Below are positions 23,756-23,756 of a DNA stretch of 23,756 bases, piece after piece (position 1 is the stretch's first letter; every line of letters begins with the position of its first letter). The stretch spans positions 1 through 23,756 of the forward strand of contig JAFAHP010000142.1 of the NCBI GenBank assembly GCA_019237175.1. Reading direction: 5' to 3'. Made by a program: the position numbers and the translations under genes. The notes under the pieces are model-generated. The model had not been told where the DNA came from. It ran no database searches and was given only the letters and a program-made list of their open reading frames with translations. Source of the DNA: Alphaproteobacteria bacterium. GTDB taxonomy: Bacteria; Pseudomonadota; Alphaproteobacteria; ATCC43930; CGMCC-115725.

Positions 23756-23756
23756 G

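Overview
The window (about 65% G+C by eye) comes from an alphaproteobacterium, probably Rhodospirillales-like. This is judged from protein style (FtsH beginning VNNFGKNLALW) and from gene order: small coiled-coil gene, zapA, 6S RNA, TIGR00282/YmdB-type phosphoesterase, yebC, ruvCAB, tolQRAB-pal-cpoB, tilS, ftsH, glmM, thiD. No mobile element, CRISPR array, rRNA or tRNA was seen. Apart from the first gene, every recognisable gene lies on the minus strand, so transcription runs from the right end towards the left.

Layout in transcription order. At the right edge (23492-23755) is the 3' end of a SAM-dependent methyltransferase. Then comes a roughly 540-bp gap with a 12-bp perfect hairpin and a small inverted repeat. 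It leads into a tight cluster of a HisE/MazG-like pyrophosphohydrolase, an NRAMP-superfamily transporter with altered metal-site motifs, and a 93-residue one-TM protein. A Na/Pi-cotransporter-PhoU protein (18774-20609) and an NHL beta-propeller protein (17529-18479) follow. The conserved housekeeping block starts with a small coiled-coil gene overlapping zapA, followed by a 6S RNA recognised from its GCCGATAT block. It continues with the phosphoesterase, yebC, ruvC-ruvA-ruvB (4-nt overlaps) and the whole Tol-Pal cell-envelope operon. tilS overlaps the end of cpoB, and then come ftsH, glmM (own candidate promoter) and thiD. Downstream of thiD is a small coiled-coil/TM gene that looks broken by two 1-nt frame disruptions. 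The left edge holds the 3' part of a PLP-dependent threonine/serine dehydratase on the plus strand, convergent with the rest.

Functionally, the block joins Holliday-junction processing (RuvABC), outer-membrane constriction and integrity (Tol-Pal, CpoB), division-ring assembly (ZapA), global transcription control (6S RNA), membrane proteostasis (FtsH), tRNA-Ile lysidinylation (TilS) and amino-sugar supply (GlmM). Departures from the usual order are the lack of fau/ygfA after the 6S RNA, of ybgC before tolQ, and of folP between ftsH and glmM. The features most worth checking are a perfect 18-bp-arm palindrome inside the ruvB reading frame, the unusual NRAMP-like transporter cluster, and the broken small gene. 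I did not find a clear, wholly new system.
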